Positions 35,279 through 45,962 of a stretch of DNA of 64,000 nt are shown here, one piece after another. Below the pieces are notes generated by a model. It was not told the origin of the DNA. It saw only the letters and a program-made list of their open reading frames with translations, and made no database searches. The position numbers and the translations under genes were made by a program. Source of the DNA: Chlorokybus atmophyticus (lineage: Eukaryota; Streptophyta; Chlorokybophyceae; Chlorokybales; Chlorokybaceae); NCBI GenBank assembly GCA_009103225.1, contig RHPI01001037.1:811108-875107 (forward strand), given 5' to 3'. How positions within the stretch are numbered: position 1 is the first letter of the stretch; every line of letters starts with the position of its first letter.

Positions 35279-36890
35279 TCACTGTTTGCTCTCACTACCC
35301 GGCTGCCAACTTTCCGGCTGAAAGTCGTCTCCTTTGCCGGCCTGCTCTGCGCCAGGCGGTTGCCACACACCTGGTACGAAGCCCGCTCCTCGCCCGCGAG
35401 GCTCTGATTGAGGTGTATTTCCTGCGCATTGGTTGCATATAAGTCTTTTTGCTGCTTGTGAGCACAAGAACTCTCACAAAGCATAGCAGCATACCTCTTG
35501 AAGTCTGCTCCTGCGATGCGTGCTGTAGTGGTCTGCGCTGTGGTTCTGCATGCAACATATGTCATGGAGGCTAACACGAACTGACAAGTGTAACAAGTTA
35601 GTTGTACATTATCACACTGCCTACCTGGAGAGCCTGCCTCCAGTTGCTCCATGACATATGCCATGCTCATTGGCCCCTCTGCGCGAACATGGGTCAGGGA
35701 AAACCAAAAGGCACACCCAGAATACGTGACTTGGGTTGACCACGCACCTGCAGCACGCTGGCGAAGTCCTAAACTGGCAGCCTGAAACCGTCGCTTCTCT
35801 TCTTCTTGAGCCAAAACTGCAGTAGCGTACAACAAGACTCATGAGCCCATGAGCACGACCTACCAGTCTCTGCTGCGCATGCACGCTATAACAGCATGTG
35901 TCTGTGCGTAACCAACTGGACAACACAGGCAAGGGGCATACCTGCTGCTTTCTCTAGCGTTGACCTACGTCGCAGCTCCATCTCCATTATTTCCTGCAAG
36001 TTCAACCGATCAATGTTGTTACCATAGGTACGAGCGTATTTGCAACCTGTGCAGCAGTTGAGACAAGCTCGAACAAGTTATACCTCTGGCGTTGGTGGCA
36101 TTTGGCGGGAACCATTGAGCCAACTATTCCACTCCACTGCTCAGATTCAATATTATTTTTGTCAGTGTGAGAGCGCGATCCCACCACACTAACTTGCAAA
36201 GAAAGCACGCTGGCGCTGACATGACGGCGGGTGATAAAATATAGCATCCTGTATAGGCGTACCCTATGCGGATCAAACAACCCTGACATGTAACCTCACC
36301 TGGAAGGGAGGACGGCTCATAGTCGCCCTTGAATTCTACCCATCTCTTCTCGACGGCTGCATTCATGTACCACTTAGCCACAGAAACATCTGAACTGCGG
36401 TCAGCCACAGAGCTGACATTCTGTTGCGTGCAAAGCAACAACAGCATTGCAAAGCAACCTGTGACTTTCAAGACAAACCAACTCGACATTCCCAATAACT
36501 AACTGGTGCATGCATAGCAACATCAGCATTTAATACCAAGTAATTTATCATTTTCATGACAAAGCAACTTGATGATCCCAATACAATGCATTTAACAGAA
36601 GGATTCTGTAGACGGTGCATTGGACGGTGTCCAACAATCAGCATGATGTGCGATGCCGAGCACGTGTTCAAACTCAGCGAGGGAGCACCGCCGAGGTATG
36701 TTGCACGTAATACAACTCAATTACTTGACGCTAGGCATGCATGTCACGACCAGCATGCACTCATCCACGCACCATTTCCGTCCACAACATGCGGCCCCTG
36801 GTAGTACTGATTCCCGTGCTTGTCGGACCCTACCAGCCTCTGCTCCTTGCCGACAAGCTTCCGCAGGCCCCTGACCACCCTCGCAAGCAT
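35279..36890 (-). CDS. NDUFAF2: Complex I assembly factor NDUFAF2 (B17.2-like)
   Basis: Mitochondrial chaperone-like paralogue of the B17.2 subunit, needed for late assembly of NADH:ubiquinone oxidoreductase. Eight exons on the minus strand: 36890-36773, 36389-36300, 36136-36084, 35993-35942, 35816-35748, 35678-35625, 35545-35495 and 35421-35279; every phase matches, about 209 aa. Blocks: GKEQRLVGSDKHGNQYYQ (the LVGxDxxGNxYY signature), EKRWVEFKGDYEPSSLPVEW-NSWLNGSRQMPPTPE, then Lys/Arg/Glu-rich helix EIMEMELRRRSTLEKA-VLAQEEEKRRFQAA, and a C-terminus with FQPESWQPG resembling the FQPGTWQP end of plant homologues. The join after exon 1 (donor at 36772) is the least certain. The gene is divergent from the chalcone-isomerase-like gene, 346 bp apart. 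Confidence 0.88.
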
Positions 36891-37236
36891 CCCCAAAACA
36901 CCGTAGCACCACCCCACACCACCACCCCACACCAGCAACCACCTCACCGCCACCGCCGCCCAAGCTTAGTCCAAACCCTAATGTATCATAAGCCCTAATC
37001 CACCTCAGCAAAAAGGAAAAAGCAGGAAAAGGGCAGAACATTACTGACCAGAGATCTGTTTTGCCCGAGCGAGAGAATCTCACTGGCTGCCACGCCACCG
37101 TCGAAACGGAACCTTTGTGAATCACTGGTGAACTGTCACGAGCGGGCGGCAGCAGCTTTAGTTCACTACTTCAGTTCACTGACTCACGGTGTGTGTGTGA
37201 ATCAAAGCACCTGACGCTTTATCACAGCTGACCAGC
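36891..37236. promoter_or_regulatory. Bidirectional promoter region, NDUFAF2 / chalcone-isomerase-like
   Basis: 346 bp between divergent start codons. AAACCCTAA telo-box at 36973-36981, with a second GCCCTAATCC at about 36992-37001. Confidence 0.55.
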
Positions 37237-38535
37237 ATGGCGGGTGTGGTGTCAGTGGCAGTGTTTGGCGGGAGGGCGGCGGCGGTGCTGCCGGGGTGCC
37301 ACGTGGCGAGTTGCGGGGCTGGGCCGACTGGAAGGGGGCAGGAGCATTGCCAGCGTCATCGTCCGGCTGCGCTGCGTTCGGCGTTTTGCGGTGCGGAGCT
37401 GAGAGCTGCAAGTGCTGCCTGCTCCTCCTCTCACAGGGCCGCTGCGGCTGTGGTGACGGCAGCCTCCGCCGCCGCCACTGAGATGGCTACCGGCGACGTG
37501 GTGGAACCACAGACAGGCCTGCATTTGCCCACGGTGAGCAAGAGAATGTGGTTTGCTGTGCATTTCCCTTGCTGGCATTGCCATGCATGCATGCAAGCTG
37601 GTTGCTATACATTCCGCTGCAGCTGACTGGCTACGGGAATGCTGTCACGTCAAAGTGTGTGTCACGCATGTTTCGTCATGCATGTGATCCTCATGTAACG
37701 TGTGCTGAGGTTGTGGATGCCGTTTGCTGGATGCCCAGAGCCTGTATGACTGCAAGCTGGAGGGTTACGGCTGCAGGAGCAAGAAGGTAGTGCTGATCAA
37801 CATCAAGGCGTACGCCATTGGGTTGTACCTTGATGAGGAAGCGCTGAAGAGCGCCATCGGCGACAAGTACAGGGGCAAGTCGGCGGAGGACCTGAAGAAG
37901 AGCTCCGAGTTCTACTCCGACGTGAGCTCTGTGGACATCAACAAGGCCACCAGGCTCAACATTGCCTACGGCGGCATCAAGGGTTCGGACATTGCAAATG
38001 CATTCAATGAGCGGCTTGTCCCTGCGATGCAGTCGCCGCAGGAGAAGGCTGACCTCGCCACGTTCCAATCCTACTTCAGCAATGTCAAGCTGCAGCATGG
38101 TTCTCTCATTGACTTCTCATGGGCCAAGGGCTACGTGCTGGACACATACCTTGACAGCAACAAGGCAAGTTGAACATGGCATGCGGGCGTGAATGGATGA
38201 CATGTGTAGTGTTCTGCCATTGCTTGCAGCTTGGCTGCGACAAGGTTGTGGCTTATGGTTGTTGTCAGCAACTGTGCAGTGAACAGCACATCTGTAATGT
38301 GTCCCAGCAGCGATATATGTCAGTATATAGCTGCCGTGACATGTATGCTGGGCTTAACAGGGCGATGCTGCTCCAGTAAAATCTGACCACATTGCCGTCC
38401 TCTTTTGTGCAGCTGGGAACTATCACCTCCGAATCACTGTGCAAGAACCTCTTCATTGCGTGGTATGGAGACAGTTCTTCTGTCCCAGACGCGAAGCAGC
38501 GGTTGGCAGACAGCCTTGCCCAGGTGCTGGGTTAG
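37237..38535 (+). CDS. Chalcone-isomerase-fold protein, plastid fatty-acid-binding (FAP)-like
   Basis: Chalcone-isomerase-fold protein of the plant FAP type, which in plants binds fatty acids in plastids rather than making flavonoids. Exons: 37237-37533, 37739-38164 and 38413-38535; about 281 aa. The first 80 or so residues are Ala/Ser/Arg/Cys-rich and acid-poor, as in a transit peptide. The fold blocks are KKVVLINIKAYAIGLYLDEE, KYRGKSAEDLKKSSEFYSDV, KATRLNIAYGGIKGSDIANA, FQSYFSNVKLQHGSLIDFSW-AKGYVLDTYLD and TITSESLCKNLFIAWYGDSS. The second intron has a GC donor (AACAAG/GCAAGT) and a normal CAG acceptor at 38412. Without it the last exon would be lost. Whether the catalytic Tyr/Asn/Thr of true chalcone isomerase are present I did not verify. 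Confidence 0.82.
38165..38412 (+). other. GC-AG intron in the chalcone-isomerase-like gene
   Basis: Donor AACAAG/GCAAGT at 38164/38165 and acceptor TTTTGTGCAG ending 38412. Flanking codons join as ...TYLDSNK-LGTITSESLC..., matching the fold. The donor is the strong GC-AG consensus. Confidence 0.8.
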
Positions 38536-38947
38536 TATGTAAAGAGCATTCAGGTGTGGTTGTGCAAGCAGTGAGTGAACATTTTTGCAGCCACATGCTG
38601 TGCAGGCAGCAGGTGTGCAGTTGGTATAATAGTGGTCTGACTATATTGCGAGGTGATCGATTACGTATACATTGCTTGCAAGTCCATGTTGTTGAGAACC
38701 AAATTGGTATTCGCGGACCAAGTTTGGGTGATATTGATATACCTCTGTGGTTATGCACATCTGTAATGTTTTGGGTTGAAGAAAGAGTACAACAGTTACA
38801 CACAAGTTCACAAACCTTTGCGACAAATCTGTCGGCATGCATGCATTTCGCACCTCTACCGGTAACCTTTTGTATAGAATATGCATTGTAGTCATTCCTG
38901 TAAACAAGAAGCATTGTTTCGATAGAGTTGTATTTTCAAATGTTGTG
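38536..38947. other. Intergenic, 3' of chalcone-isomerase-like gene
   Basis: About 410 bp with 3'UTR-like sequence; nothing recognised. Confidence 0.5.
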
Positions 38948-39356
38948 TAGGGTAAGTGTACCATTCTTCGGACACTTTTTGCCGATAAGCTTCGACTGAA
39001 CGGTATACGCCACCATTTAGGGTGCCGTCACATCGGAAAATCATGTACATGAACCGGCGCAACTTTCTGTCCAATTTGTGGTTCATTTGGAGCAGTGTAG
39101 CGCCGGCTATGGCCTGGCACAAAACGGCGGCAGCACAGCCGGGCATCAGCTGTACTGTTTCTCAACTTCGGACGACCGATGCCCACTGGCAAGAATAGCC
39201 GCCGGTTGCAACGCGCGATATGGAGAAGTACGATTCCCATCAGATCAGGCACGGCGGCGGGTCACAAAAACAGTGTCGCGCACTGCTAACGGGCATGGCC
39301 GAGCTCGGTCGTCGTCCAAAATCACGAAATAACCGAAGTTAGGTACACTTACCCTA
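38948..39356. mobile_element. MITE-like element with terminal inverted repeats
   Basis: A 409-bp segment bounded by inverted repeats: TAGGGTAAGTGTACC plus CTTCGG after five bases on the left (38948-38974), and the reverse complement of TAGGGTAAGTGTACC plus CTTCGG on the right (about 39332-39356). The outermost TA on both sides may be the target duplication, giving an element that starts GGGTAAG. The interior has no long open frame, so it would be non-autonomous. Superfamily is uncertain (TA-target Tc1/mariner or a PIF/Harbinger-like family). Confidence 0.75.
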
Positions 39357-40270
39357 TGGCAAGTCTGCACTGTTACAGCACCCAACTTTTGCAACGCACA
39401 GCTTGTGAGTGCCTAACTAGTGGACTAACCGAGTTAATGGCCCCACACTGTAGCTATCTGACCTACTGCCTATGTAGGTCCCTCAAAGCCTCTATAGCCC
39501 CACTGGAAGCGTTGGAGACTTACCCCCTAGGGCTAGGCGCCGGGTCTTACCCCCTAGCACACCAGTTAACGGGGAAGAATATGGACCTTTTTCCTTATTT
39601 GCTCCTTCATGCAATTACATGCATTACTTTTACAGCCACGTTTCCTAGTTATCTTTATTTCTTTCATGCATTGGACAGCCATTTAGCCTTTTAAGATCAG
39701 CGATAGGCATAGTAAAAAAGGCAGTCTCATTTCCATTTCATTTCGTGCTTCTAGCAGTTGCTCAAGTTGCACCCCTGCTAATATAAGTCCTTTGTGACAA
39801 GTGTTTTGCTTGTGTATTTGCATGCGCGTGTGAGTGACACTGTGCATGTTGTTGTGCTCATTCTGCATACTTTTATGCATATATTTGAGCTGCTTATCAA
39901 CGTGGGGATGTGGGTTGGACGGTCCAGATCTTCTGATATTTGATCCAACGGCTCCATTCTTATCTACACCGCCCAGCCTATCAGAAGGCTGCTTCCGGCA
40001 ATGCGCGCGAGTTCCGCGCATTTGTCGGTTCTCGACCGGACTTTGCCGGTCGCGACCGGCGTCCTTGGATCATTTGATTATTTGAGCTGCATAAACGCTT
40101 ATTTAGGTAAATGTTTGAGGGATTCTTACCCTCTATTCTCTTAGCTCTTATCCTTACTACCATACCACAGAGGGTGGGTCCACAGGGTTTCTGTGGACGG
40201 CCCCTCACTTCCTACAAGCTCGTCTGCTACGATCCCAGCCGGTTGTTAACGCTGCTAGTCCAGTAGGCTA
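39357..40270. other. Intergenic between two transposons
   Basis: About 900 bp; no gene or clear repeat. It includes a GACCGG-rich patch near 40027-40060 (TTCTCGACCGGACTTTGCCG and following). Probably old repeat debris. Confidence 0.4.
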
Positions 40271-40639
40271 CAGTCTACCCTCGCTGTAATCACCCCCGTT
40301 CTTATGACACCCTCGCAATAGTGACCATTATTTTACATACCGATTTACATCAGGCAAACTCAACCCCTTATAATGACTATCACACTCGCTGTAATGACCA
40401 GTGGCGCTAGTAGGGAGCGTCACTACAGCGAGGGTAATATGTATAGATTGCATTGGTTATGGCTGCTTGTAACAGGAGTTAGGGGCGCCAGTGCCGCGGG
40501 AGCGACCGCGGCGGCGGCGGCCGCTGCAGCGGCGGCAGGGTGGCGGCGCTACTGCGGCGTCACTGGTTGTGAGTGTCATCATGTGTGGCAACCCCAGCCC
40601 CTCACATTAGCCGCACATCTAGGTGACGGCAGTGATACA

Positions 40640-40640
<1 letters not shown>

Positions 40641-40682
<42 letters not shown>
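40641..40682. repeat. TG dinucleotide microsatellite
   Basis: About 21 TG units inside the pogo element, running directly into the 30-bp palindrome. Confidence 0.95.
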
Positions 40683-40684
<2 letters not shown>

Positions 40685-40710
40685 AGGACATGTGCGCACA
40701 TGTCCTGACA
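40681..40710. repeat. Perfect 30-bp palindrome
   Basis: Half-site TGTCAGGACATGTGC (40681-40695) is followed without spacer by its exact reverse complement (40696-40710). It opens the first copy of the 340-bp tandem repeat upstream of the pogo transposase. In the second copy (41021-41050) the right half has diverged. Confidence 0.95.
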
Positions 40711-41360
40711 CGCGTGTGCAGCTTGTCACAATGTGGAAACAATTCTATTTATGAGTACTACAACTTGTTATTGTTTGCAACTATTGCAATGACATTTATA
40801 CCAACATCGCACTGCTGATCAGTGTGCAGTGTGCACGTTGTTTGCATTTTGCTTGCATTGTCGTTAGTTGCAGCAGCCGACACACAGAGCATGTGCACAC
40901 TGCGGCATGCTTGCCCAATATTGCTTGGCTATTAGTGTACATTGCTTGCACAGATGTGTGGTCAATTGTGCTGCGTGCAAACACATGCATGCACGTGCAT
41001 CAAGCCGTTATGCATGCAGATGTCAGGACATGTGCGTACATGTTTTGCTGCACGTGTGAAGCTTGTCACAATGTGGAAAAAACACTGGTTATGAGTGATA
41101 CTACAACTTTGTACTGTTTGCACTATTGCAATGGCATGTTTACCAACATCGCATCCTGTTTATTGTGTGTGTTCCCTCGTGCAGGTTGTCTGCATGTTGC
41201 GTGCATCGTTGAATGTAGCAGCCGACGCACAGCATGTGCACACTGCTGCATGCTTGCGAATCATTGCTTTGCTATTCATGTACATTGCTTGCACAACTGT
41301 GTGGTCTTGTGCTGCGTGCAAACACATGCACGTGCATGAAGCCGTTATGCACGCAAGTGC
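40681..41360 (+). repeat. 340-bp tandem duplication upstream of the transposase
   Basis: Two head-to-tail copies, 40681-41020 and 41021-41360. Landmarks recur at exactly 340-bp spacing: TGTCAGGACATGTGCG at 40681 and 41021, GCTTGTCACAATGTGG at 40721 and 41061, then TGCAAACACATGCA and CAAGCCGTTATGCA/GAAGCCGTTATGCA near the ends. The copies differ by scattered substitutions and small indels. Confidence 0.85.
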
Positions 41361-41382
41361 ATTCACGTATGTGCTTATGCAG

Positions 41383-43075
41383 ATGGCAGATCGGAAGCGC
41401 GTGCATCTGAGCGCGCTAGAGAAGAAGCAGATATGTGAGTTGCACGACAAGTATCCAGACTACTCTCACGACAGGCTGGCACGCGAGGCCACCAACAAGT
41501 TGAAGAAGGCAATCAAGCGCAACACCCTGTCCGTTATCCTTTCAGGCAAAGAGAAATGGTTATGAGTTGACAAGGCAAAAAAGCATGCAGCAGCCAAAAT
41601 GACAGAGCGCAGTGCACGCTATGAGCGCCTAGAGCAAGCATTATTCTTGTGGTTCCAACAAGTGAGTACTTGATAGTCTCTTACTGCAATTTGCTGATTG
41701 CACACTTGCATGCATGCGTGTACATGCATGCACTTCAACACACTTGCATACACTTTCAGTCAGTAGTCTTGTGCTGCCAGTTGCTGACTGCATATTGCAT
41801 AAGCGTATTCATGCGTGCACATGCATACAATTGCATGCACGTGCCAATTGAATGTGCTATGTCAACATTTGCGGAAGCGTAATGCAAATGTGGACATCTC
41901 GGATGTCATTCTGACTGGACAAGCCATTAAGATAAGAGATGAGATGCACATCGACGAGGCAGCGTTCAAGGCGTCCTTCGGCTGGTTGGACAAGTTTAAG
42001 AAAAGTAAGGCGTGTGTTGGATGGTGGCTACCTCGTGTATCATTAAGATTTGCTACTGAGCATGTTGTGTTGTTAGGCATGGCATGAGATGTGCTTCAAA
42101 TACCAAGGTGAATCCGCTGATGCCGACGAAGAAGGGGTCGCCAGGGCGCGAGAGAAGTTGCCGCTGGTCTTGGACGAGCTTCGTGCAACGCCAGAAACCA
42201 AATACAACTTTGATGAGGCTGGTCTGCAAATACGACAAACACCAGACCGCACATTGGCCACCGAACAAGTGCGAGGCCGAAAGAAGTGCAAAGAGCACGT
42301 CACGCTGGGCTTCGTCGTCAATGTAGATGGCACATGCAAGGAACGCATCGTCTTCATTCACAAGTATGCAAGACCACGCTGCTTTGGCAACATCTTCAAT
42401 CCACTTTAATTTGTGGACTACTACAACAACGCCTCGGCATGGATGACCACCAAGTTCTTCCTACATTGGTTGAAGAAGCTCAATGCACGCATGTCAATGG
42501 CGGAGAAGCACATTGTGCTGCTGCTGGACAACGCATCAAGTCACATCTTGCCGGACGCTCATGTAGAGAAAGGAGAGCTTCATGGGCTGAACGTTGCGAG
42601 GTTTACACATGTGACGCTGGTTTATCTCCCTCCTGACACCACCTCTATTCAGCCATTTGATCAAGGCATCATCGCGTGCTTCAAGGTTCCATACAGGAAG
42701 TTGCTGGTTGAGTGGCGGCTTTCACAAAGTGAGGAGGCCTCCACCCAAGTCTCAAACCTCAAAGCTAACATCAAGCAAGTCTTGTATTGGGCAGTGAGTG
42801 CATAGGAATCGGTGGAGCAACAAACCATTCGCAATTGCTGGAGAAAGGTGAGGGTTCTTCCAGCATCATGGGACGCCGACATTCGTGAGGCCGATGAGCG
42901 ATCCACAACACGCCTGGAAAAGGAGGACGTCGAAGAGCTCGCTGCACTCATTGATTGCCTCGACATTAAAGACAAGTTGACGGCGGAAGAGTATGTCAAC
43001 TTGGTGGAAGAAGATAAAGTTAAGGCGGAGTTGAGTGTGGAAGAGCTGGTGGAGATGGTGACAGAGCCCGATTGA
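41383..43075 (+). pseudogene. Pogo/Tigger transposase (DDE, CENP-B-type DNA binding), broken by stops
   Basis: The reading begins MADRKRVHLSALEKKQICEL (start 41383), a helix-turn-helix of the CENP-B N-terminal/psq type, continues through a second DNA-binding block (VILTGQAIKIRDEMHIDEAA, FKASFGWLDKFKKS) and the DDE catalytic domain: YNFDEAGLQI (first Asp), HIVLLLDNASSH (second Asp) and TTSIQPFDQGIIACFK (third acidic position in the usual pogo context). It ends near 43072. Three in-frame stops are visible: TGA after GKEKWL (about 41563), TAA after IFNPL (about 42407) and TAG after YWAVSA (about 42803). Two introns with GT/AG edges are likely (near 41660-41860 and 42006-42078). Hence this copy is inactive, though all three acidic residues survive. 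Confidence 0.85.
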
Positions 43076-43637
43076 CCACGATGGAGGAAGAGGATCACGA
43101 CAACATTGATGTTGACAACATTCCCCCACCGTGCGTTCCGCTACAAGAAGCTCGTGTGATAGCTAGCCGTCTACAAGTGTTCATTGATGACAATGCATAC
43201 ACATTCACACCATGTGATGCTCTAGACATGCAGCGCATCATTGCCAAGACGTTGCGCGCATTAGCCGTCAACACAACACGCGCGAGGCAAACGGACATTC
43301 GTTCATTTGGTGGTTAGAGGGGTGTATTGTTGTCAAGTATTAATTGAGAGCTTGAGTTGAGGCATCACATACAAAGCTCTTTATGTTCATGCATGTTTGC
43401 ATTTGAACATGACTTGATTGCAAGCAACACCATCAACTCATCTCGCTGCAGTGACCAGTTGTCACTACATAGAGCACAACCCAGCAGTTGGCTCAAACCT
43501 CGCTATAACGACCAACTGTCACTACATAGTATACTTACGTTCCAGTGACTGCTGGTCTCTACATCGAAGAAATGACACCTCTGTGTAGTGACAAAACGGC
43601 CCAAAACATCCGTGGTCACTACATCGAGGGTAGACTG

Positions 43638-44671
43638 TACTTCGACTGGCTGATTGCAAAGGTGCGGTGCACAGCCATGTGTCCTCATGTCGTCACAACA
43701 CTGTTCAAACGCGTACTGCATGACGTCATACGCAACCATCCATTCTGCCAGCATGACAATACGGTGTAACCACCCGTACCGACTGCTCTATAGTCATAAA
43801 GGCAGTCGCGGCCGTGGTCTCGCAGTCGAAGCTAATCATTGACACGGCCCCCTTCCGGATATGACAGCATCGCCGGACTTTGCGTCAACTATAGTCCGGT
43901 AGTCTTGCCCGTAAGTCGGTCGCATGCTCCCTACGTGGATAGTCATCTGACTGGCGTAGTGCCGGCCTCGACTCCAAAAGTCGCACTGCGCGACACGTCT
44001 CAATGCGGCGCTCAAGGCATAACGCCACGCGTGGTGTTTTATTATGTTTGATGTCATCCAGGATAGATATCAGCAAGCAGTTCCTATCTCAGGTAGCTGA
44101 AGCGGCGACGCATTAGAGGCAATTGGGATGTGGACACTGTTGCACAGTGTCAAAAGGGAAAGAATAAAAGGCGTGACCAGTGCGGGAGCAGTACGGTTCA
44201 GTGAAGCAGCAGCGTGTTTCGAGAGGAAAGAGTGCTGCCGCCGCCGACTACGACGACAACGCCCTGCACCTGCGTGTCTCGAGCCTTGCACAGGTGCGTG
44301 TGTGAGAGAGGTTGGGTCGGTGTTGGGTCGGTGTCGGCTGCCATGCCTTGGTCGCTCTCTTGCATTATGGCGGATTCTGCGAGGGCGTGGCCTGTTGCTG
44401 TCGCTGTTGGTGGCGGTGTCATGGTGGTTGTTGTTGGTGGTGGTGGTGGTGGTCGTGTCGTGATGGCCGTTGTTGATGTTGAAAGTGTTGCATCTGTCCC
44501 TGCCAGTATGCTCTGGGCCACATGGAGTGTGGGTGACATGACCCTGCGAGCCTGCGTGCATGTCAACTTGTTCGGTTGCAATGCCACACTCACATGCCCA
44601 ACCCAGCCCCACACACTCTCACCACTCTCCTTCACCACCCACGTCTCCTCCACCCACACAGACCAACCACC
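43638..44671. other. Intergenic, upstream of protoglobin gene
   Basis: About 1 kb. The part to about 44110 is unrecognised (possible old repeat); 44410-44460 is rich in TGTTGGTGG/GGTGGTGG; 44580-44670 is CACCC/CCACC-rich directly before the ATG. No telo-box was seen here, unlike at other genes. Confidence 0.45.
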
Positions 44672-45962
44672 ATGTCCACCTTCTTCGACACGCCGATCCT
44701 GCTGGCCCTCTCCGCCGCTGCCGCAACAGGTGCGGCGCTGTCCGCGACCACCGTGGCGTGGCTGTCCCAATCAACATCCGCATCCGTGGTCGGGAGAGGC
44801 GCGTCCGACAACAAAGAGAGCCTTGATGCCAAAGTTGCCAACGCACGCAAAGTGCTCCAGGCGGCCTCACCCGCGCCTACCAAAGTGAAGGTAGGTGTAC
44901 ATGCGTGCGTGCGTGCGTGCGTAGGCACATACACATGTATGCATGCACCGACACACACTTGCGCACCAGCGTGTATGTGCGTGCACGCGTGGGTTGATGT
45001 GCGCATGCGTGTGTGTGAGCGCACGCATGTGTGTATGTGCTCACGCATAAGCATGCGCATGCTCGGACATAGTCATCTGCAATTACAGCATTGTCGGTCC
45101 CAAGGTATACCCATGTGACACTATGCTCAACACAACAGACTCAACGCTCACTTGCTGTCGTGTCTGTGCAGCATGTTGACGAGGCGGCGCTGGAGTCCGA
45201 CGTGTGCGCGCGGTTCGCGTACCTGTGCGAGTTCGTTGGTATGGGCGCGGCGGAGGTCGCGTGCGTCAAAGGCACTGCGCCCTACCTCGCCCCACTCGTA
45301 CCTGACATCGTAAACGCAGTATACAACAAACTCTTTTCATACGACGTCACAAAGGTGAGAGCAGGGTTGCCATTGCTGTTGCTGTTGTGTATGTCATTGT
45401 TGTTGCTAGTATTCTTGCTGTTGGTGGTTGTGTAGTAGGAGTAGGAGTAGGAGTAGTCGTTGTGGTTATGTTGTTGCTCTGACTGACGACTGATTTGTTG
45501 TTGAATTATTTCTCCTTGCAGAGGCATTTCGTTCCCAAGCAGTACGGTTACGACGGCGCCGTTCCTCTTTCCCTCTCCGACCTCACTCTCGACCACGCCC
45601 AGATCCGTTTCCGCAAGGACATGTTGTCCAAATACCTCGTCACCCTCGTCACGGGCGACTACTCCAGCGAGAAGATGGTCCGTTACCTCGACCGCGTCGG
45701 CAAGATCCACACGCCGTCCGCTGGCTCGAAGAGTATAAGCGTTCCCTTAGTACAAATGGACGCGCTGATGGCGTTCGTTGCGGACGCCGTGGCGGCGGTG
45801 GTGGGGGCGCTTGGGTTGGATAGGGAGGCGGAGAGAGCCACGCAGAGGGCGTGGGGGAAACTGCTGTGGATACAGTCGGACTTGATCGCGAGACATTACA
45901 ATAATGCACCCGCGACGATTCCGGACGGAGTTGTTGCCAATGGCACTGGCACGGCCAAGTAG
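44672..45962 (+). CDS. Protoglobin-like heme protein (globin-sensor domain)
   Basis: Single-domain globin of the protoglobin / globin-coupled-sensor type, expected to bind heme and a gaseous ligand (O2, NO or CO). Exons: 44672-44890, 45172-45354 and 45522-45962; about 280 aa. The first 25-30 residues contain a hydrophobic stretch (ILLALSAAAATGAALSATTV) that could be a membrane anchor or targeting signal. The globin part starts HVDEAALESDVCARFAYLCE, continues VPDIVNAVYNKLFSYDVTKR, TLDHAQIRFRKDMLSKYLVT and YLDRVGKIHTPSAGSKSISV, where the His of KIH is the expected proximal heme ligand (compare IGxxHxxIG in the family), and LWIQSDLIARHY near the end. No methyl-accepting or cyclase output domain follows, so it is not a fused sensor. 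Confidence 0.86.

Larger units (their letters stand above)
40271..43637 (+). mobile_element. Tigger/pogo-type DNA transposon with TIRs and TA target duplication
   Basis: A 3367-bp element. Left end CAGTCTACCCTCGCTGTAAT begins at 40271 directly after TA; right end is the inverted CAGTCTACCCTCGATGTAGT, finishing at 43637 directly before TA. This is a TIR of about 24 bp with a TA target duplication, as in the Tc1/mariner-pogo superfamily. Subterminal copies of CTCGCTGTAATGAC / GTCACTACA occur several times at both ends (about 40310, 40383, 40420 on the left; about 43450-43610 on the right), possible transposase sites. The interior carries a 340-bp tandem duplication, a 30-bp palindrome, a TG microsatellite and a pogo transposase gene broken by stops. 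Confidence 0.87.

Noticed and set aside
40681-41360. Possible CRISPR array or iteron origin from regularly spaced repeats
   Set aside because: Only two copies of a 340-bp unit without unique spacers, inside a eukaryotic DNA transposon.
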